Assembly: GCA_002427745.1 (NCBI GenBank)
Contig: DIYF01000143.1
Location: forward strand, 75,560-139,559
Source: Roseivirga sp. UBA6061
GTDB taxonomy: Bacteria > Bacteroidota > Bacteroidia > Cytophagales > Cyclobacteriaceae
DNA length: 64,000 nt
Direction of reading: 5' to 3'
How positions within the stretch are numbered: position 1 is the first letter of the stretch; the number at the start of each line of letters is the position of its first letter. A program made the position numbers and the translations under genes. The notes beneath the pieces were generated by a model. The model was not told the DNA's origin and ran no database searches. It saw only the letters and a program-made list of their open reading frames with translations. Positions 28,535-43,900 of the stretch are shown here, in pieces.

Positions 28535-28914
28535 GATTGTTCCCTGGATTTGTTTATTATGAAAAAGCTGCACCAATGAACTATGCGTGGACCATCCACC
28601 TTGATCATGTAAATACCATCTTCAAGCACTGTCCTGAAGCTGATCAGGTATTTACCTTTGGACACACGGAGCGTGGTGTTCTGCTTTACTTTTCCAGACT
28701 GATCATAAATGGTGATGAAGACCACTGTTTTTTCCAGGCTTTCCAGGTGGAAATAGTATTTGTTTTCTACCTGAGTAGTAACAGGAAACAGCCTGAAGGA
28801 ATTAAAGAATGTGTTATCCTGATCTATTTTAATGACTGAGACATTCAGGTTTCCTCCGTCTGTCACTCTGAAATCTTCGTAATCAAGTCCCATGGATTTA
28901 AGTAAAAAGCTCAT
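28531..28914 (-). CDS. Hypothetical protein with T9SS-tail-like beta fold, 127 aa
   Basis: Starts 15 nt after the stop of the 5139-aa surface protein and overlaps the next gene by 4 nt, so it is almost certainly cotranscribed with both. No signal peptide is evident. The second half (ITIYDQSGKVKQNTTL, then EDGIYMIKVDG, then a final strand with basic residues) resembles the Greek-key pattern of a T9SS C-terminal sorting domain (xxIYDxxGKxV ... GxYxxxV). Without a signal peptide it is unlikely to be a normal T9SS cargo. A stand-alone CTD-like fold or a partner of the upstream cargo is possible but unproven. Confidence 0.6.
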   Translation of the reverse strand: MSFLLKSMGLDYEDFRVTDGGNLNVSVIKIDQDNTFFNSFRLFPVTTQVENKYYFHLESLEKTVVFITIYDQSGKVKQNTTLRVSKGKYLISFRTVLEDGIYMIKVDGPRIVHWCSFFIINKSREQS

Positions 28915-28929
28915 TTGTTATTCCTTGCT

Positions 28930-31900
28930 TTAGCGTGTTATGATGATTTTGTGCCTGACCTCGAATCTGTCATAAAGTACATGGAGCAGGTAGACACCTT
29001 CCTTAATGCCTGTTGTACTGATTGTCAGCAAGCCATCTTTTTGAGTTACAGAGGGGACTAACCTTATTCCTGTACTTGTGAAGAACTGCGCTTCGATCTC
29101 CCTTTGAGAGGGTTCATTGAGAGTTGGTAATCGCATGTACAGGCTTTGTCCGCTCGTGACAGGGTTAGGATAGGCCGTACTGATAAACTCCCCTATATAG
29201 TTCTCTCTCAGAACAGAAGAGAAGTTTTTGATCCCATTGACATCTACATCTACTAACCTGTAATAATTAGCTCCTGACAACGGTGAATAATCACTCCAAC
29301 CGTATTCAAGAATTGCATCACTATCCAGATTTCCGGGGACAGAGCCTACTTCTGTAAAATCAAGACCATTCTCACTCCTTTCGATCAAAAAATGACTATT
29401 GTTCACCTCTTTAGCGGTTGCCCACTTGAGGCGGATATGATCTTCATGTGCGTATGATTCAAACCAGAGCAGAGAAATGGGCAAAGCACTTTCTTCGCTA
29501 GAGCCAAGTGTGAAATACTGACCGGAGGAAAAATTCACCTGAAAGTTTACCAGGTTATCTCCAGGTGTCACGAAAGATTGTGCGACAACAACTGCTCCAT
29601 TACGAAAATCACCATCATTATCGACCAGGAGCACTACCTGACTTTCGTCATTCGTTCCTGTCAATCCATCAGGAGGTCCTGCAATACTACTGATGTCAAA
29701 CTGAACGACAACAGTGCCTATGGTTCCTGTTTCCTGAACCCTCCATTCTCTATTGAGCCTTGAATTCACCTGAACGGGATCAAACTCCTCGTTCGGAGCG
29801 TTAAGAGCTGAACCATCATGTCCCCAGATCAGAAAAGACAAATCAGTCTCAAAAGTCCCGTCATTATCCAGGTTTGTATTTTCCAAACCGTCCGGAATCT
29901 GTGTATCATCCAGTCCTATAGTCACTATAGCATCTGAATTGACGCTCTTTGAAATTTTCTGTTCAAAACAAGACAGGTCATCCCTGCCAATACCGGCTAC
30001 ATTGTTATGGGTCGCACTCATCATAGTGACATCCCATACAGCAGTCTGGTCAGAGATCACATAATTGCCCTCTGATATCCCATCGGCATTATCCTGAGAG
30101 CTCTCAAAAGGATTGCCATCTGCATCACTATCATTTGTGAGGGTGATCCCATACTTTAAGGCAAGGTATGATTCGACCCTCTGCCTGTTTTCTGCTGTAA
30201 GAGCGGCACCAAAAGCGACAATTTCCTGGATATTTCCATTGAGAAAATCTGACTCAGATCCATCTGTACCTATGACGCCATAGGCACTTCCCGTGTTGAT
30301 GGAAAGGTTGGCCCCTGACAGCTCCGTCTGGAGCCGGGTAGCTCCATTTAAAAAGACACTCGTGCCGGCAGAATTACCTGTTGCCAAAGTGTAGGCACCA
30401 ATGGCAACAGTTCCCGAGGGTGAACCGGCAAAACCATTGACTACTCCGTTGTAATCTACAGCAACTTCATTGTTATCTCCATTGAGGGTGAGCCCCACGC
30501 GCTGGCCGGCAGATACCGTACTTCCGTGATTAAGAAAAACTGCGCCATCAGTTGTCTGATCTGCAGTTTGCCCAACCACAAAATAAGTACGATCGCTGCC
30601 ACCAGCAGGTAAAAGGGAGGGATTCATCAGGCTATAGGAGTCATCTCCGTCTAACCTGATAAATGGGTTAAAATTCGTATTGGATGAAGTAAGTGTGTAG
30701 GCAGGCGTACCGTTCGTAACCGTGGCATGATTACCCGATCCGCTTTGATCATCCCAGGTACCTGTAGATGCCCCCTCGGTGGTAGCAGCTGTGCCTATAT
30801 CTGCACGTAACCAGAGTACAAGGTCGTTGAAGACACCACCCGGGCCACATAATGTTGCAGCCAATGTGAAGAATTGACCATCAGAGAAATCATGGCTGAA
30901 GTTCACAAGGTTGTCACTGGCCGCGATATATGACTGACTTATGATCGTAGTACCACCATCGGAGAAATCACCGTTGTTATCAACCAACAATACCACATCC
31001 TCCTCCAGTGCATTGAGGTCATTTGCATCCAACAGATCTGACACATCAAACTGTAAAGTAACGGTACCCAAGGCTCCCGTTTCCTGAACAAACCACTCTC
31101 GAGTGATCCGCGACTGTACTCGCTGAGGATCAAACTCTGTACTACCACCATCATTAAACGGGGTGTTGTCATTACCCCATACCAGATAGGAGTTGTCTGT
31201 AGAAAAGCTACTACCATTAGCCGAATTGGTTGCTTCCAGCCCGTTTACATCCCCATCCAGACCAATAGCAACAATGGCATCAGAGTTAATACTTTTGGAT
31301 TGTTTTTGATTGAGTAACGACTTGTCATTTCGCCCAATACCTGAAACATCATGGTGGTAAACAGCGTTTTGGGAAGCATCCCAAAAAATAAGCCCTCCTC
31401 TGGCTGTATAATCTCCCTCCTCAATTCCATCAACATTATCCAAAGAATCTTCAAAGAGAAAACCATCGGCATCATTATCATTAGTAAGCGTGATTCCATA
31501 TTTAATTGCCAGGTATGATTCCACCTGTTGCCATTCTGTAGCACTCAGTGCGGAACCATATACGATTACCTCTGAAAGATCACCGCTTAAGTAGTTTGAG
31601 GCACTGATATCGAGCCCTACATAGGCATTTTCTACACCTGTATTGATAGCTACATCAGCCCCTTCCAATTGACTGGCGGTAAGGCGTTGTCCGTTGTTAT
31701 TAAAGGAAAAGTCACTCAGATTAGTACCATCAAAATGGAAGGTCGCTATCTCTGTAACGGAAGCAGCCGTTGCCATACCGTATTCACTTCCGTTGACATC
31801 TACCGAAAGTCTTACACCATCATTATTTGAGAGGGCTATACCGGCCCCACTTCCGGCATTACCATGGCTGAACTGAGAGTTATTGCCAGAATTGCCGTTG

Positions 31901-34900
31901 CCTACTACAAAATAGGTTCTGGAGGAGCCACTGACCGGTAGTAAGGTAGCATCAAGGGAAAAACCGTCATTTCCATTGAAACGAACGAGCGGATTGAAGT
32001 TGATGTTATCCGTAATGTTGTCCTGAATAAGAGGGTCCACTCCCAACCTGGAGGCATCATTGCCCAATGGCCCATGATCTTCCCACAGGTTAACCGTAGA
32101 ACCATTTGTGGTATTTGGCAAAACACCCAGATCGGCCCTGAGCCATAAAAAAACATCCTCACCAATTCCTCCAGGTCCATTTTCCAGTACTGCCAGCGTA
32201 AAAAACTGTCCATCGGTAAAGTCAACCGAAAAGTTGGCCAGATTATCATCCGCAGTCAGAAAAGACTGCGCTACCAGTTCACTCCCGTTACTGAAATCCC
32301 CATCATCATCAACCAGCAAGACCAGGTTATTCTCTCCGGTATTGAGGCTCCCTGCTCCCAAAAGTCCGGATACATCAAATTGAAGAGAGACCATACCCAC
32401 GGTGCCGGTTTCCTGCACTTTCCATTCTCTGACGAGTCGTCTGTCCGCGAGATTAATGTCCAGTTCAGTAACTGAACCTGAAGTTGCACCATTATCATGA
32501 CCCCATATCAGATAATCTCCATCAGCACTAAAACTGCTCGTATTCGACAGGTTTGTTATTTCCAGTCCATCGTTATCGTCATCTAGTCCAATGGCTACAA
32601 TGGCACCAGGCCTGATACTTTTGGATTGCTTTTGGCTAAGATTGAACAGGTTATCAAGACCTATCCCTGCTACATTATTATGATGGAGACTGTTGATGGT
32701 GGCATCCCAGACAACTATCTGCTGAGAAGTAACATAATCGCCTTCATTGATACCATCATTATTGTTCTCCTCAAATGTAAGAGCATTGCCATTGTTATCA
32801 TTAGTGAGAGTAATACCATGTTTAACAGCAAGATATGTTTCGACCTGCTGTCTTTCTAAAGCTGAAAGAGCTGCGTCATAAACGATAACTTCCTGCAGAT
32901 CTCCATCGAGTGCGGAGCCACTAAAGCTGGCGCCTACATTAGCCACATCTCCACCTGTAGTGAGTATCCGGTCTGAACCAGACAATACTGAAGAGGGTCT
33001 TTCCGAACCATCAATGGCAAATAATGCATCAGACGTTGATGAGGATGTGAATGTATATGTACCTATTTCCACATCGGGGGCCGCTCCTCCGCTCACTCCT
33101 CTCGTAAGGCCGTTAACAGTAATTGCCGTTTCAAGGGCATTTCCGTTCAGAGTCAGACTCACTCTCTCAGCCACACCAACAGACCCGTGGGAAAAAAAAG
33201 AACGATTATTGGCTGCGGTATCATCCGACTTACCTACCAGGAAATAGGTTCTTGTATTGCCTCCTCCGGGCAAAAGTGACGGATCAGCCAGTTCATAGTA
33301 GCCACTGGCAGCAAACCGGACCAGCGGATTAAAGTTAGTATGATCTGAATCATTCAGTACATATTGTACCGTACCCCCCAGGATCTGGGTAGCATCATTA
33401 CCCGCTGCGCTCTGATCTTCCCAGGCCGACAATGTGTTGCCATCATTGGTTGTAGAAGTACCCAGGTCGGCTCTGAGCCAAAGCACCTGCGTGTGGCCGA
33501 TGAGATTATTATCATTATCTATGATATTAGCACTCGCTATATCCTGATCATCAATAATAACGACCCGGGCATCACTTGTACCATGAATCAAGGCAACGGC
33601 GGTCTCTGTTTCCTCAGGAGAGACTGTGTCATCAACGACAGGAAGCGTGAAATCTGCAAAATCACCTCCATTCGGGATGGTGACAGTAGTGGCTACTGTA
33701 TTGAAAGCATTGTAATCAGATGCACTGGTAGCCGTACCCGTACCATTGTCAGCAATATCAATGATGACATCGCTTCCGGATCCATTCACTGCGTTCAACG
33801 AAACTCTGTAAACTATGTCAACCGGTCCCTCCTCATTACCATGCTGGATTGTCTGAATAGAAGCACCACCAATATTGCCTTCCAGCCAGAAACTGACATT
33901 GAAATCTTCTCCATTTCCCGTTGACACCGAGACCAAGTCGTACACACCATCTCCATCAAGGTCACCGCTACTGAAATCTACTGCATCAGTCAATACCACA
34001 TCATTAGCAGCATCTGTCGTACCAAAATTGATCTCAGTAAAGTTTTCGGAGCCGTCATTGCGGAGGAGCATATAGGAGTTGATCGAATTCTGATCATCGA
34101 ACAAAAAGATGTCTACCGCTCCATCGTTATCAAAATCTCCTGTTTCGTATACAAAACCAGAAGAAACCGTACCCGCCCTCACCTGGGTTTCAGAAAAGAC
34201 CTGTCCAGCACCATTGGTAAAGATGCTTAATACATTACCGGAGTTATAAAAGGCCAGCACATCCTGTAGACCATCGGAGTTGATATCGTCTGTAATAATC
34301 CGCGTTCCTGAAAAATCTCCAACTGAGGAGATCAGTCTCTCCTGAAAACTGAGTGCTCCGTTGTTTTCAAGCCAGACCAATTCTGTATTGGAGTTTACCA
34401 CAACGAAGTCAAAGTCGAAGTCTCCGTCAACATCGGCCATACCGAAACCGTGATCCAGAAGGTCTGTCGTTATGGACAGAGGGCTAAAAGATTCACTGCC
34501 ATCATTGAGATATAGAATAAGTTCGTCATCACCATCATCATCACGATAGCCTACTACATCCACATCACCATCGCTGTCAATATCAATGAGTCTTCCTTCA
34601 AAATCGTTTGCTGATGAGTTGGCAAAGATCGTAGCAATGGTGTGACGAGTCGTCAGTGGAAGTGTTCCTTCATTTTCGAACCAGTAGAGTTGTTCGTTTT
34701 CACTTGAATAGGTCTGAACATCGAGGTCTCCGTCACCATCAATATCTCCTACGTCAACGAAGGACGAGAATTGAACTCCGCTTCTCGAAAAAAGGTCACT
34801 TTGACTAAAGTTTCCCGATCCGTCATTGAAAAAAATCCACTGATTTGGACCGCTGCTTATCGAGGCCAGCGGGGCTATCAAATCCAGGTCTCCATCCAGA

Positions 34901-37900
34901 TCAAAGTCCACTAATCTGACACTCTCAGCAGAGATAACGCCAAAGTCAGGGTCAGCTTCACCTGGAATATTAGAGAACACCTGATCACCGGCAATACCTG
35001 AATTATGCTCAAAATAATTATTAAAGTCCGGCCTGAGAGATACCGTTCTGAAGTTTACAATAGCGGGGTTGAAGAGTGCGCCCAGGGTCTGGCCAGACAG
35101 TGTATTATTCACCACCACCGTGTAAAGCTCACCAGGTTTCAGGTCATCAGTCGGGTCAAAGACAATCGATTTGGCATCCCCCCCAACAGCACTGACCGTT
35201 CCTCCGATTATGCCGAACCTATTGCTAAACAAGGTAACTGCACCTGAATTAATGGTGGCAGCGTCTACATCGTCATTGAAAGTAAGTGTAATATTTGCAT
35301 CGGCTGTTACTCCTATCTCATGCGGAGAGGGTGAGGAGTTTACCATGACAAAACGGGCCTCGTTATCCGCTATGGTAGCCACAGCTGTATTACGGCCGCT
35401 GTTAATAACATATTGGTTGTTTGAAATATTGCTGATAATGGCTTCCAGCGTTTCAGAAAATTCTACCAGCGCATCATCTTCCACGGTGACTTCAACCACA
35501 TCCGAATTTGTTCCATTCAGTATTTCAAACTGCAACGAAGGGAAAGGCACATAATCACTACTTGACGTAGCCGTACCACTACCGGTATCATCTATATCAA
35601 CGGTTATCGTTGCTCCAGATGTGTTCGTACTTTCAAGGGTCAGTGTGAATTGAATATTGACCGGCCCGGCTTCATCTCCATTGGCCGTTACTATCAGGCT
35701 TACAGATTCTCCTCCCCGATACCAGACCAGGTCATCATCTGTTTCGGAGTGAGATATTAAATCCATATCTCCATCACCATCGATATCACCAAAGGCCACA
35801 GTACTCAGGTCTGACAAATCCTCATCTATCAGCTTTTCATCTCCCAGGTCACCAGTACCATCATTTTCAAACCATGAAATATCATTGTCACCTGCACCGG
35901 CAACCAACACATCCAGGTCAGCATCACCGTCCATATCCAGCAGTTGAAGCCAGGTTGCTCCTCCAGTATTATCTGAGATCTCTTCAGCAGCCGAAAAAGC
36001 AACTTCGCCACTGCCAGAGAACATATTCCTCAACAGATACACTCTGTCCTGCTGTGCATTGACAAATACCAAATCAGCATCCCCATCTCCATCCATATCA
36101 CCAATCTGCACTTCAGAGGCCCCGAATTCAGAATTGATAATGTCTGTTCTCCGGGTTACAGAAAATTGCCCCGACACTGGATCAAAAGCAGTTTCATACC
36201 ATGAAAACGGGGTTCCACTCGTAGTACCCGGGTCCACCATGTCCAGGTCCCCGTCATTATCGAGATCGCCAAGAATTATTTCTGTGCCGGGATCAATTTG
36301 CCCGATAAGCAGCTGAAAATTACCAAAATCCCCAAGCCCATCGGTATTCTCAATCCAGCCGAAACCTGTACCTTCCTGGGCTATGACATCCAGGTCGCCA
36401 TCATAATCAAAGTCGACAGGTATAGTATAATCATGTGAGGATCCATTAAAAGTCTCTCCAATGGAAAATACCTCTATACCATTATTTTCAAACCATTCAT
36501 CATCGGTAACAATATCAAGGTCTCCATCATTATCAATATCGGCCACTGTAACCTGGTCAGCAGAAACACTACTGAAGCTGATCGTTTCCCTGGCCCCAAA
36601 TGTGCCCGCCCCGTCAAGGTTCTCATACCAGAATAAATTACTTGACGCAATGATAAGATCGATATCTCCATCCTGATCAAGATCTACCGGCACAATGCCC
36701 AGTACAGAACTAACAGATGAAACACTGGCATCTATTATAACTCTCTCTGAAAAATCGGGAGTGGCATTCACTCTTGTAGCCGTTCTGAAAGTAAAAATGT
36801 ATGGAAACTCCAGAGGCAGCGCATTGGTACCGGGAGTACTCAGAATACCTGTATTGACCAGAAGTGAAATTTCATCACCCTCTATAAAATCATTGTCCGG
36901 ATTAAAAGTAATTTGATTGGTGGCAACACTAAGTGAGCCACTCAGGTTTCCCTGACGAGCCGAACGTACAATTACATTGGTACTATTGACACTAGTCGCA
37001 TCAATGTCCTCACTGAATGTAACTGTCAGATTTCCTGAAAGTGATGCTGATATGGTATGTTGTGCCGGTGAGGTGGAGGTGACCTGCAGAAAGGTTTCAT
37101 TATCGGCAATAACAGCCGTTGCTGTACGGGTTTCAGGAGCAACATCAAACAGGTCATCTACTCCGGGGTTAGTTAATGAAAAAATGACCGTCTCCTGACC
37201 TTCAAGGTCAGCATCATCAACTACGGGTATACTGACTGAACCAGTGGACTGACCATCAGCTATGTCAAGTGTAAGCCCGGCAAGTGTACCATAATCACTG
37301 ATCTCAGTCGCGGTTCCTCCTCCATTGCCGACATTCAGGGAGATAGTGCTGCCTGTATTATTTGTTACAGCGACCGTTGCCGTCAGGTCAATTGACTCTG
37401 ATCCCTCCTCATTCCCATTGGTAGTAACCGTTACTACAATAGGAATCGCATTCTCCAGGAAGTAGATAAAGTCATCAGACTCGGTAACAACGAAATCAAT
37501 GTCATTATCTCCATCAAAATCCCCGGCACTGATGCCTCCCGAATTAAAAGCAACCAGGTCGAGTTCTGTGTCTGAGTCTGAAACAATCCCATTTTTTACA
37601 AAGCTCAACAGCCCTCCAACTGCAAAGCCCTGATTCTCGAAAATCACGAAGCGGTTTTCTGATTCAATGAAAGCGGCTATATCAATTCTACCATCCCCAT
37701 TATAATCACCTGTAGCAAACGCTGATACATTATCTATAGCTGATGCTGCAGTAAATGTCCCTTTGCCATCTATATTCTCATACCATTCCAGATCCTGAGA
37801 CTGGGTTATGGCCAATAAATCCAGGTCACCGTCACTATCAAGATCAATCAATTCAGCCTGAGCGGCATTGTTATCTGTACTTATAGCTGTAGGAGAAGCA

Positions 37901-40900
37901 TAACTAAGTGCCCCGTTTAATAACCCCTGATTTTCGTACCATCCCAGAGCAAAGTTTGTGTTGAACCCTCCTGATATAATGTCAGGAAGCCTGTCACCAT
38001 TTACATCTCCAACAGTAACGGGTCCCCCCACATCGCTTGTGGAGATAATAGCCTGCTTTGTGGTAAAAGTCCCCAGTCCATCTGTGTTTTCGTACCAATA
38101 GAGTACGCCATCTCCACTTTCTCCCGCAACAGCATCCAGATCGCCATCTCCATCCATATCTGCCACAAAAAACCTGAGTGCTGTAGTATTGGCATCGATG
38201 AAGTTTTCTGCACCAAAACTGCCTCCCGTATTTTCAAACCAGGACAGATCATCATCTACACTGGAAAGCACAACTATATCCGGATTTCCATCCCCGTTAA
38301 TATCAGCAGGATAAAGATCTGCTATCGTAAAAGAAGCATTAGTTACCAGATTCTGTACCCCCAGTGTACCATGCCCGTCTGTATTCTCATACCAGGCAAT
38401 TTCTGAACTAGAAGCCGCCAAAAGGTCCAAATCCTGATCGCCATCAAGGTCTACCTGGTACACCCTGGTGGCGGCAAAACTACTGACTACCTCTTGTGGT
38501 GTAAGGAAAATCCCGCTTCCACTACCCGCAGCTATGAACTCATAGGTAAAGGTAGATGTCAGAAAATTGCCACTGACTGCCAAAAGACCACTGGTAAGAG
38601 TAACCGTTATCTTTTCTCCGGCAGTAAAATCGTTGGCAGGATCAAAACTAACACTGGCAGTTCCTCCCCCTGAGAAGGTTCCCGTCAGTACTCCGGACTG
38701 AGATCCAAAGACGACAATATTGGAAGAATTAAGTGTGGCACCGTCTATACTTTCGCTAAAAACAATGTCTATGTTATTGTTCAGAGTAACACCAGGGTCG
38801 TTTGCCGAAGGAGATATCGTTAAGACAGATAAGGGAGTTTCATTGTCAATGATCGTTGCTACCACACCAAAGGCTTCGGGGTCAACATCAAAGGCACTGT
38901 TAGAGGAGGTGTTAATCTGGAGGTCAATGGTTTCAAGCAGTTCGAGGTCACCGTCATTTACCACCGTTATGGTTTGTGTTCCGGAACTGGCCCCATTGGC
39001 GATGCTTATTGTACCACCGTCTAAACTGTAATCTGTTAAATCAGCCGAACCTGTTCCTAAATCGGTAAGGTTCACCGTTACAGCGGCTCCCGTTGTATTT
39101 ACAACAGGGATAGTAGCAGTAAGTTCTATCGAAACAGGCCCATCTTCTTTCCCTTCCCTGGTTACACCAAGCGAAATGGGGATTACATTTTCATACCAGT
39201 TTTGACTAAAAGAGCTCGTATTAGTAACGACCAGGTCAGGATCTCCATCGCCATCGAAATCGCCAGCAGCAATCTGCGTTAAAGTGACAAACTCACCATC
39301 TGAAACGATCTCCTCCTGAGTAAAAGAACCTGTTCCATCATTCAGGAAAGTGATTACCTGATTACCGGTTCTGGCCGCAACAGCCATATCGAGATCGCCA
39401 TCTCCGTCCAGGTCTACAATAACAGGCCTCGGGTCACCCAGGTTAGTCGGGTTGATCTGAACTTCTTCGGGTGATCCTGTCAATGCTTTGGTCACAGGAT
39501 CCAATGAGAAGTTTACATAGTTTACCCTGCTTGCATCAGGAACCACTACCTCAACAATTCCGTCTCCATCAACATCTCCCGCAGTGATGAATTCGTTACT
39601 CACGCTGCTCCCTACATTATCAAGGATTAAGACTTCAGGGTCGAAAGTTCCGGCACCGTCTGTATTTTGATACCAGCTCACCTCAGAAGTGACTATATCC
39701 AGGTCACCATCCATATCAGCATCTAAAAAGATAACCCCCTTATTAATATTACTGGTAGCGTCTATCGCCACCTGAGACCAGGAGCTCCCGTCACCGTTTA
39801 CATTAATGTAAAGTGCAACGGAAAAACCTTGTGAATGAGAGGTCAGCGAAGCCACGATATCCAAATCGCCATCACCATCCACATCTCCCAGGCTCACTCC
39901 CTTAGACACTCCACTGGTAATTGTGTTTTCTATTGCATTTTCAGCGGAAAAAGTACCGGCTCCATCGGTGTTTTCGTGCCAGACCAGATTTCTGGTTTCC
40001 ATTTTGATGATGTCCAGGTCTCCATCATTATCAATATCTCCTAACCTTACAAAGCTACCTATACCACTGCTGGAAGCCGGTTGGCCGGCATCTTCAAAAG
40101 TACCGATACCATCGGTATTTCTATACCAGGCCACGCCCCCTGATTGTGTTGCAGAAACTATATCAACATCTCCATCACCGTCAATGTCTCCTGTAGTGAC
40201 AGCGTTGAAACTTTCAAAAGCGTTATTGTCAGGTACATCATTGGCTGAACCGAAGGCAGCCCCAGGAATAGCATCAGTAGAAGCCATGAAATTAAACAGC
40301 ACATACTCATCACTGGCAGGGGCTGTGGCTGTAGTACTTCTAATATCCGGTGTAATAGTGACGCTCACCTGCTCTCCCGGTATCAGGTCACCGGCAGGAT
40401 CAAATGTAATGGTAGCTGTATTACCACCACTAAATACTCCGTTGATCAGGCCAGACTGACTGCCATAAATGATGAAGTTGTCTGCGGTAGCGGTGGCCGT
40501 AGTAATGGGAGCATCAAAAGTAAAGGTCAGATTTGCTGTTCTGTCAAAGGATTTTTCGCCATCCGCAGGTGTGGAACTGACGAACGACACCCTCGGGTCA
40601 TCATCTTCAATTTCACCGGAAGCGGTACCTTCATCCAGAACTTGATACCCATCTATGGAGCTAACCAGGGCAATCGATACATCAACTGTTTCCAGAAAAC
40701 CTTCTCCAGCATCTGCATTGTCTAATACCGGCACGGTCAAGGTTACAGAAGATTGTCCGTCAGGAATAGAAACGGTGGCAGGATTGGAACCAAAAGCGGC
40801 TGCAAAATCGGTATAATCCACTCCCGAGGTGGCAGTTCCTGTTAAAAGATCGGTAACTTCAACATCGATATTACCTCCTGTGTTGTTGGTAAAATTAAGA

Positions 40901-43900
40901 GCAATGGTAAATTCGAGTCCTACTGTACCTGCTTCATTTCCTCTTACCGTCTCGCTAATTCTTACTTCATTCAGGTTTAAATAGAGGAATACATCATCAG
41001 AATTACCGGCAGATCCCGCTACCACATCCAATGTACCGTCCCCATTGAAATCTCCCAAAGCAAGTGCGTTGGCCTGGTCAAGTCCGGTAACGAGTTCATT
41101 AGGACCACTGAAATTCGCTAAACCATCATTTTCGAACCAGTAAATGCCGTCTCCGAAACGCGGTACAGTCAGGTCAGCATCTCCTCTTAATGCTACTATG
41201 ATATCCAGGTCACCATCGGCATCTAAATCTCCAAGCCGAATACCCTCAGCCTCATTCAACAGGCCTGAAAAGACTTCTGTTTCTCCAAAAGTGACAACAT
41301 CTGTAGACGCAAAATTAGAAAGGTAAATACCTATTTCATCCGTATTTCTCGCACTGCCAACGACATCGATATCTCCGTCACCATCCAGATCTCCCAAGGC
41401 GATTTCTCTGACAGCATCCAGAAAAGGGTCGATAATCACTGCTGCGGAAAAAGTCCCCTGACCATCTGTATTTTCAAACCAGACAATATCGTCATCGTCC
41501 TCTGAGGCAGCCACGATATCAAAATCTCCATCATTATCCAGATCGGCAGCCTTAACATCATAGGCATCATCGAAGGTTGACCCAGAGATTAAAACCTGAC
41601 TTTCTGTGAATGTACCACTGCCATCGTTTTTGTAAAAGATAACGGCATCATTATCTCCTGAAGCCACAAAGGCATCCAGATCTCCATCGGCATCAGCATC
41701 AACCAATTCCACACCTTTGACATTGAGATTGGTCAAAGAGACAATCTCTGTTCTGTTAGAGCCATTAACAAAAGTACCACCCACATTGGCGTACCACAGT
41801 ACTCCGTCATCATAGGCTACCAGTACGTCCAGATCTCCATCTCCGTCAATGTCCCCTGCAGTGGCATCAAAGGCTTCGTTTTCGCTTGAATCGATAAAAT
41901 TCTGAGCCCAGGTCGATCCGTCACCCGATGTGTTTTCAAACCAGATAATGTCATCGCTGATGAATGAGGTAACCAGTAAATCTAAATCACCATCACCGTC
42001 TATATCTACTGCTTCAACACTTTCGAAATCTCCGGAACTCGAGACACTTGAAACCTCGGTGCCGGAGCTAAAAGAGGGGTTGGCCCCGCCCGTTTCAACG
42101 GCTGCAGTAAAGGTGAAAAAATGACCTAAGGACAGCCCGGAAGCGGACTGGCCAATTAAGTTTGGCGTAATCAGTACCGAAATTCTTTCTCCCGGCAGAA
42201 ACCCTGAACCATTCGGATCAAACGTAAGAGAGGAAGTCCCTCCTCCACTGAGAACACCCGGGATTATTTCTCGCCTGTCACTGTATACAATAAAATTGTC
42301 GGTAGTGGCAGAGCCTACTGTTATATTATCACTGAAATTGACAACAATATTGGAAGACAGGGCTACGTCCAGTGCAGAAGATGCCGGAGCGGTACTGTTG
42401 ATAGTGAAAGGAGCTGTATTATCCTGAATAACACCTGTTGCTGAACTCTGATCCAGGATTACAAACCCGGGCAAACTGGGGTTCGAGATAGAGACATCGA
42501 TGGTTTCCAGAAAGGATTCTCCCGTTGCATCATTATCAATTACAGTAACATTGACATCAGCAGAAGAATTACCCGCAACAATCGTGACAGATGCGGGCAA
42601 CGCCACATAGTCATCTCCCGATGTAGCCGTACCCGTTCCGTTGTCGGTCAGGTCTATTTCAAGATCCGATAGTGGGGGGCTGGAAACAGAGACTCTGAAT
42701 ACCACATCTGTAGGGCCAGACTCATTTCCTTGTTGTATGGCTGAAATACCCAATTCAACTACATTCAAATGAGTATAAAACTCACCGAGGCTACCTGATC
42801 CTGCAACCGTCACTACATCGAGCCGACCATCATTATTTAAATCACCAATCGCCAGGGAGTTGGCATTGAGGACATTTTCCTGAATGATGTTAGGAGTAGC
42901 ATTAAAGTTTCCGGAGCCATTATTGGCATACCAAAAGAAGCCATTGAATGCGGCCCTTGAACTGGTCGTGCCTCTGGCAGCAACCAGAATATCCAGATCA
43001 CCATCACCATCTATATCACCGAGTCTAACTCCCTCAGGCTGATCGATGTCATTGTTCACAAATTCATCTGCACTAAAGGTCACAGATCCGGAACCAATAA
43101 AATTATTGATGAATACGATGATATCGTCATCATCGAGGGCTGTTCCTATCAGGTCGACATCTCCATCATTATCAACATCACCAACAGCTAACTTTCTGCC
43201 CCCGTCCAGATCCACATCAATGTCGTTTCCCGTACTCCCCAGAGAGAATGTTCCAGATCCGTCATTTTCCCACCAGACGAGGTCATTGCCGACATTGCTA
43301 ATTGAAACCAGGTCTGTATCACCATCATTGTCAAAATCAGAAGCGATCACATCATAGGCCCCATTCAAATCATTGGCATCACCGGAAGTAATCTGCTGCC
43401 CCAGAACAAAGGTTCCTGTGCCATCTGTATTCTCATACCAGTTGATATCATCACCACTACTGGCTGCAATAATGACATCTATATCACCGTCACCATCCAC
43501 ATCAGCCGGCTCAACAGCCCTTACATCGGCATTAGTAAGTGTAACAATCTGAGTTCGGTTGGCTCCGTTTACAAAACTTGTGGTTCCTGAACCGACATTT
43601 TCAAACCATAAAACACCATCGTCATAGGCTACAAAAACATCAAGGTCACCATCTCCATCTATATCTGCGGGAACAGCATCGTGGGCCTCGTTTTCAGAAG
43701 CATCAATAAACAATCTACCTGAAAATGAGCCATCACCATTACCTCTGAACCATATAATGTCGTCATCATTATAGGAGGTAATAAGTACGTCCATATTGCC
43801 ATCCCCATCAATATCGGCTATTTCAGCACTTTCTATCTGATCAGTGATATTATCTACGAGAGTTGTGTTAAACGCAGGAGAACTACCACTATTCGTAACT

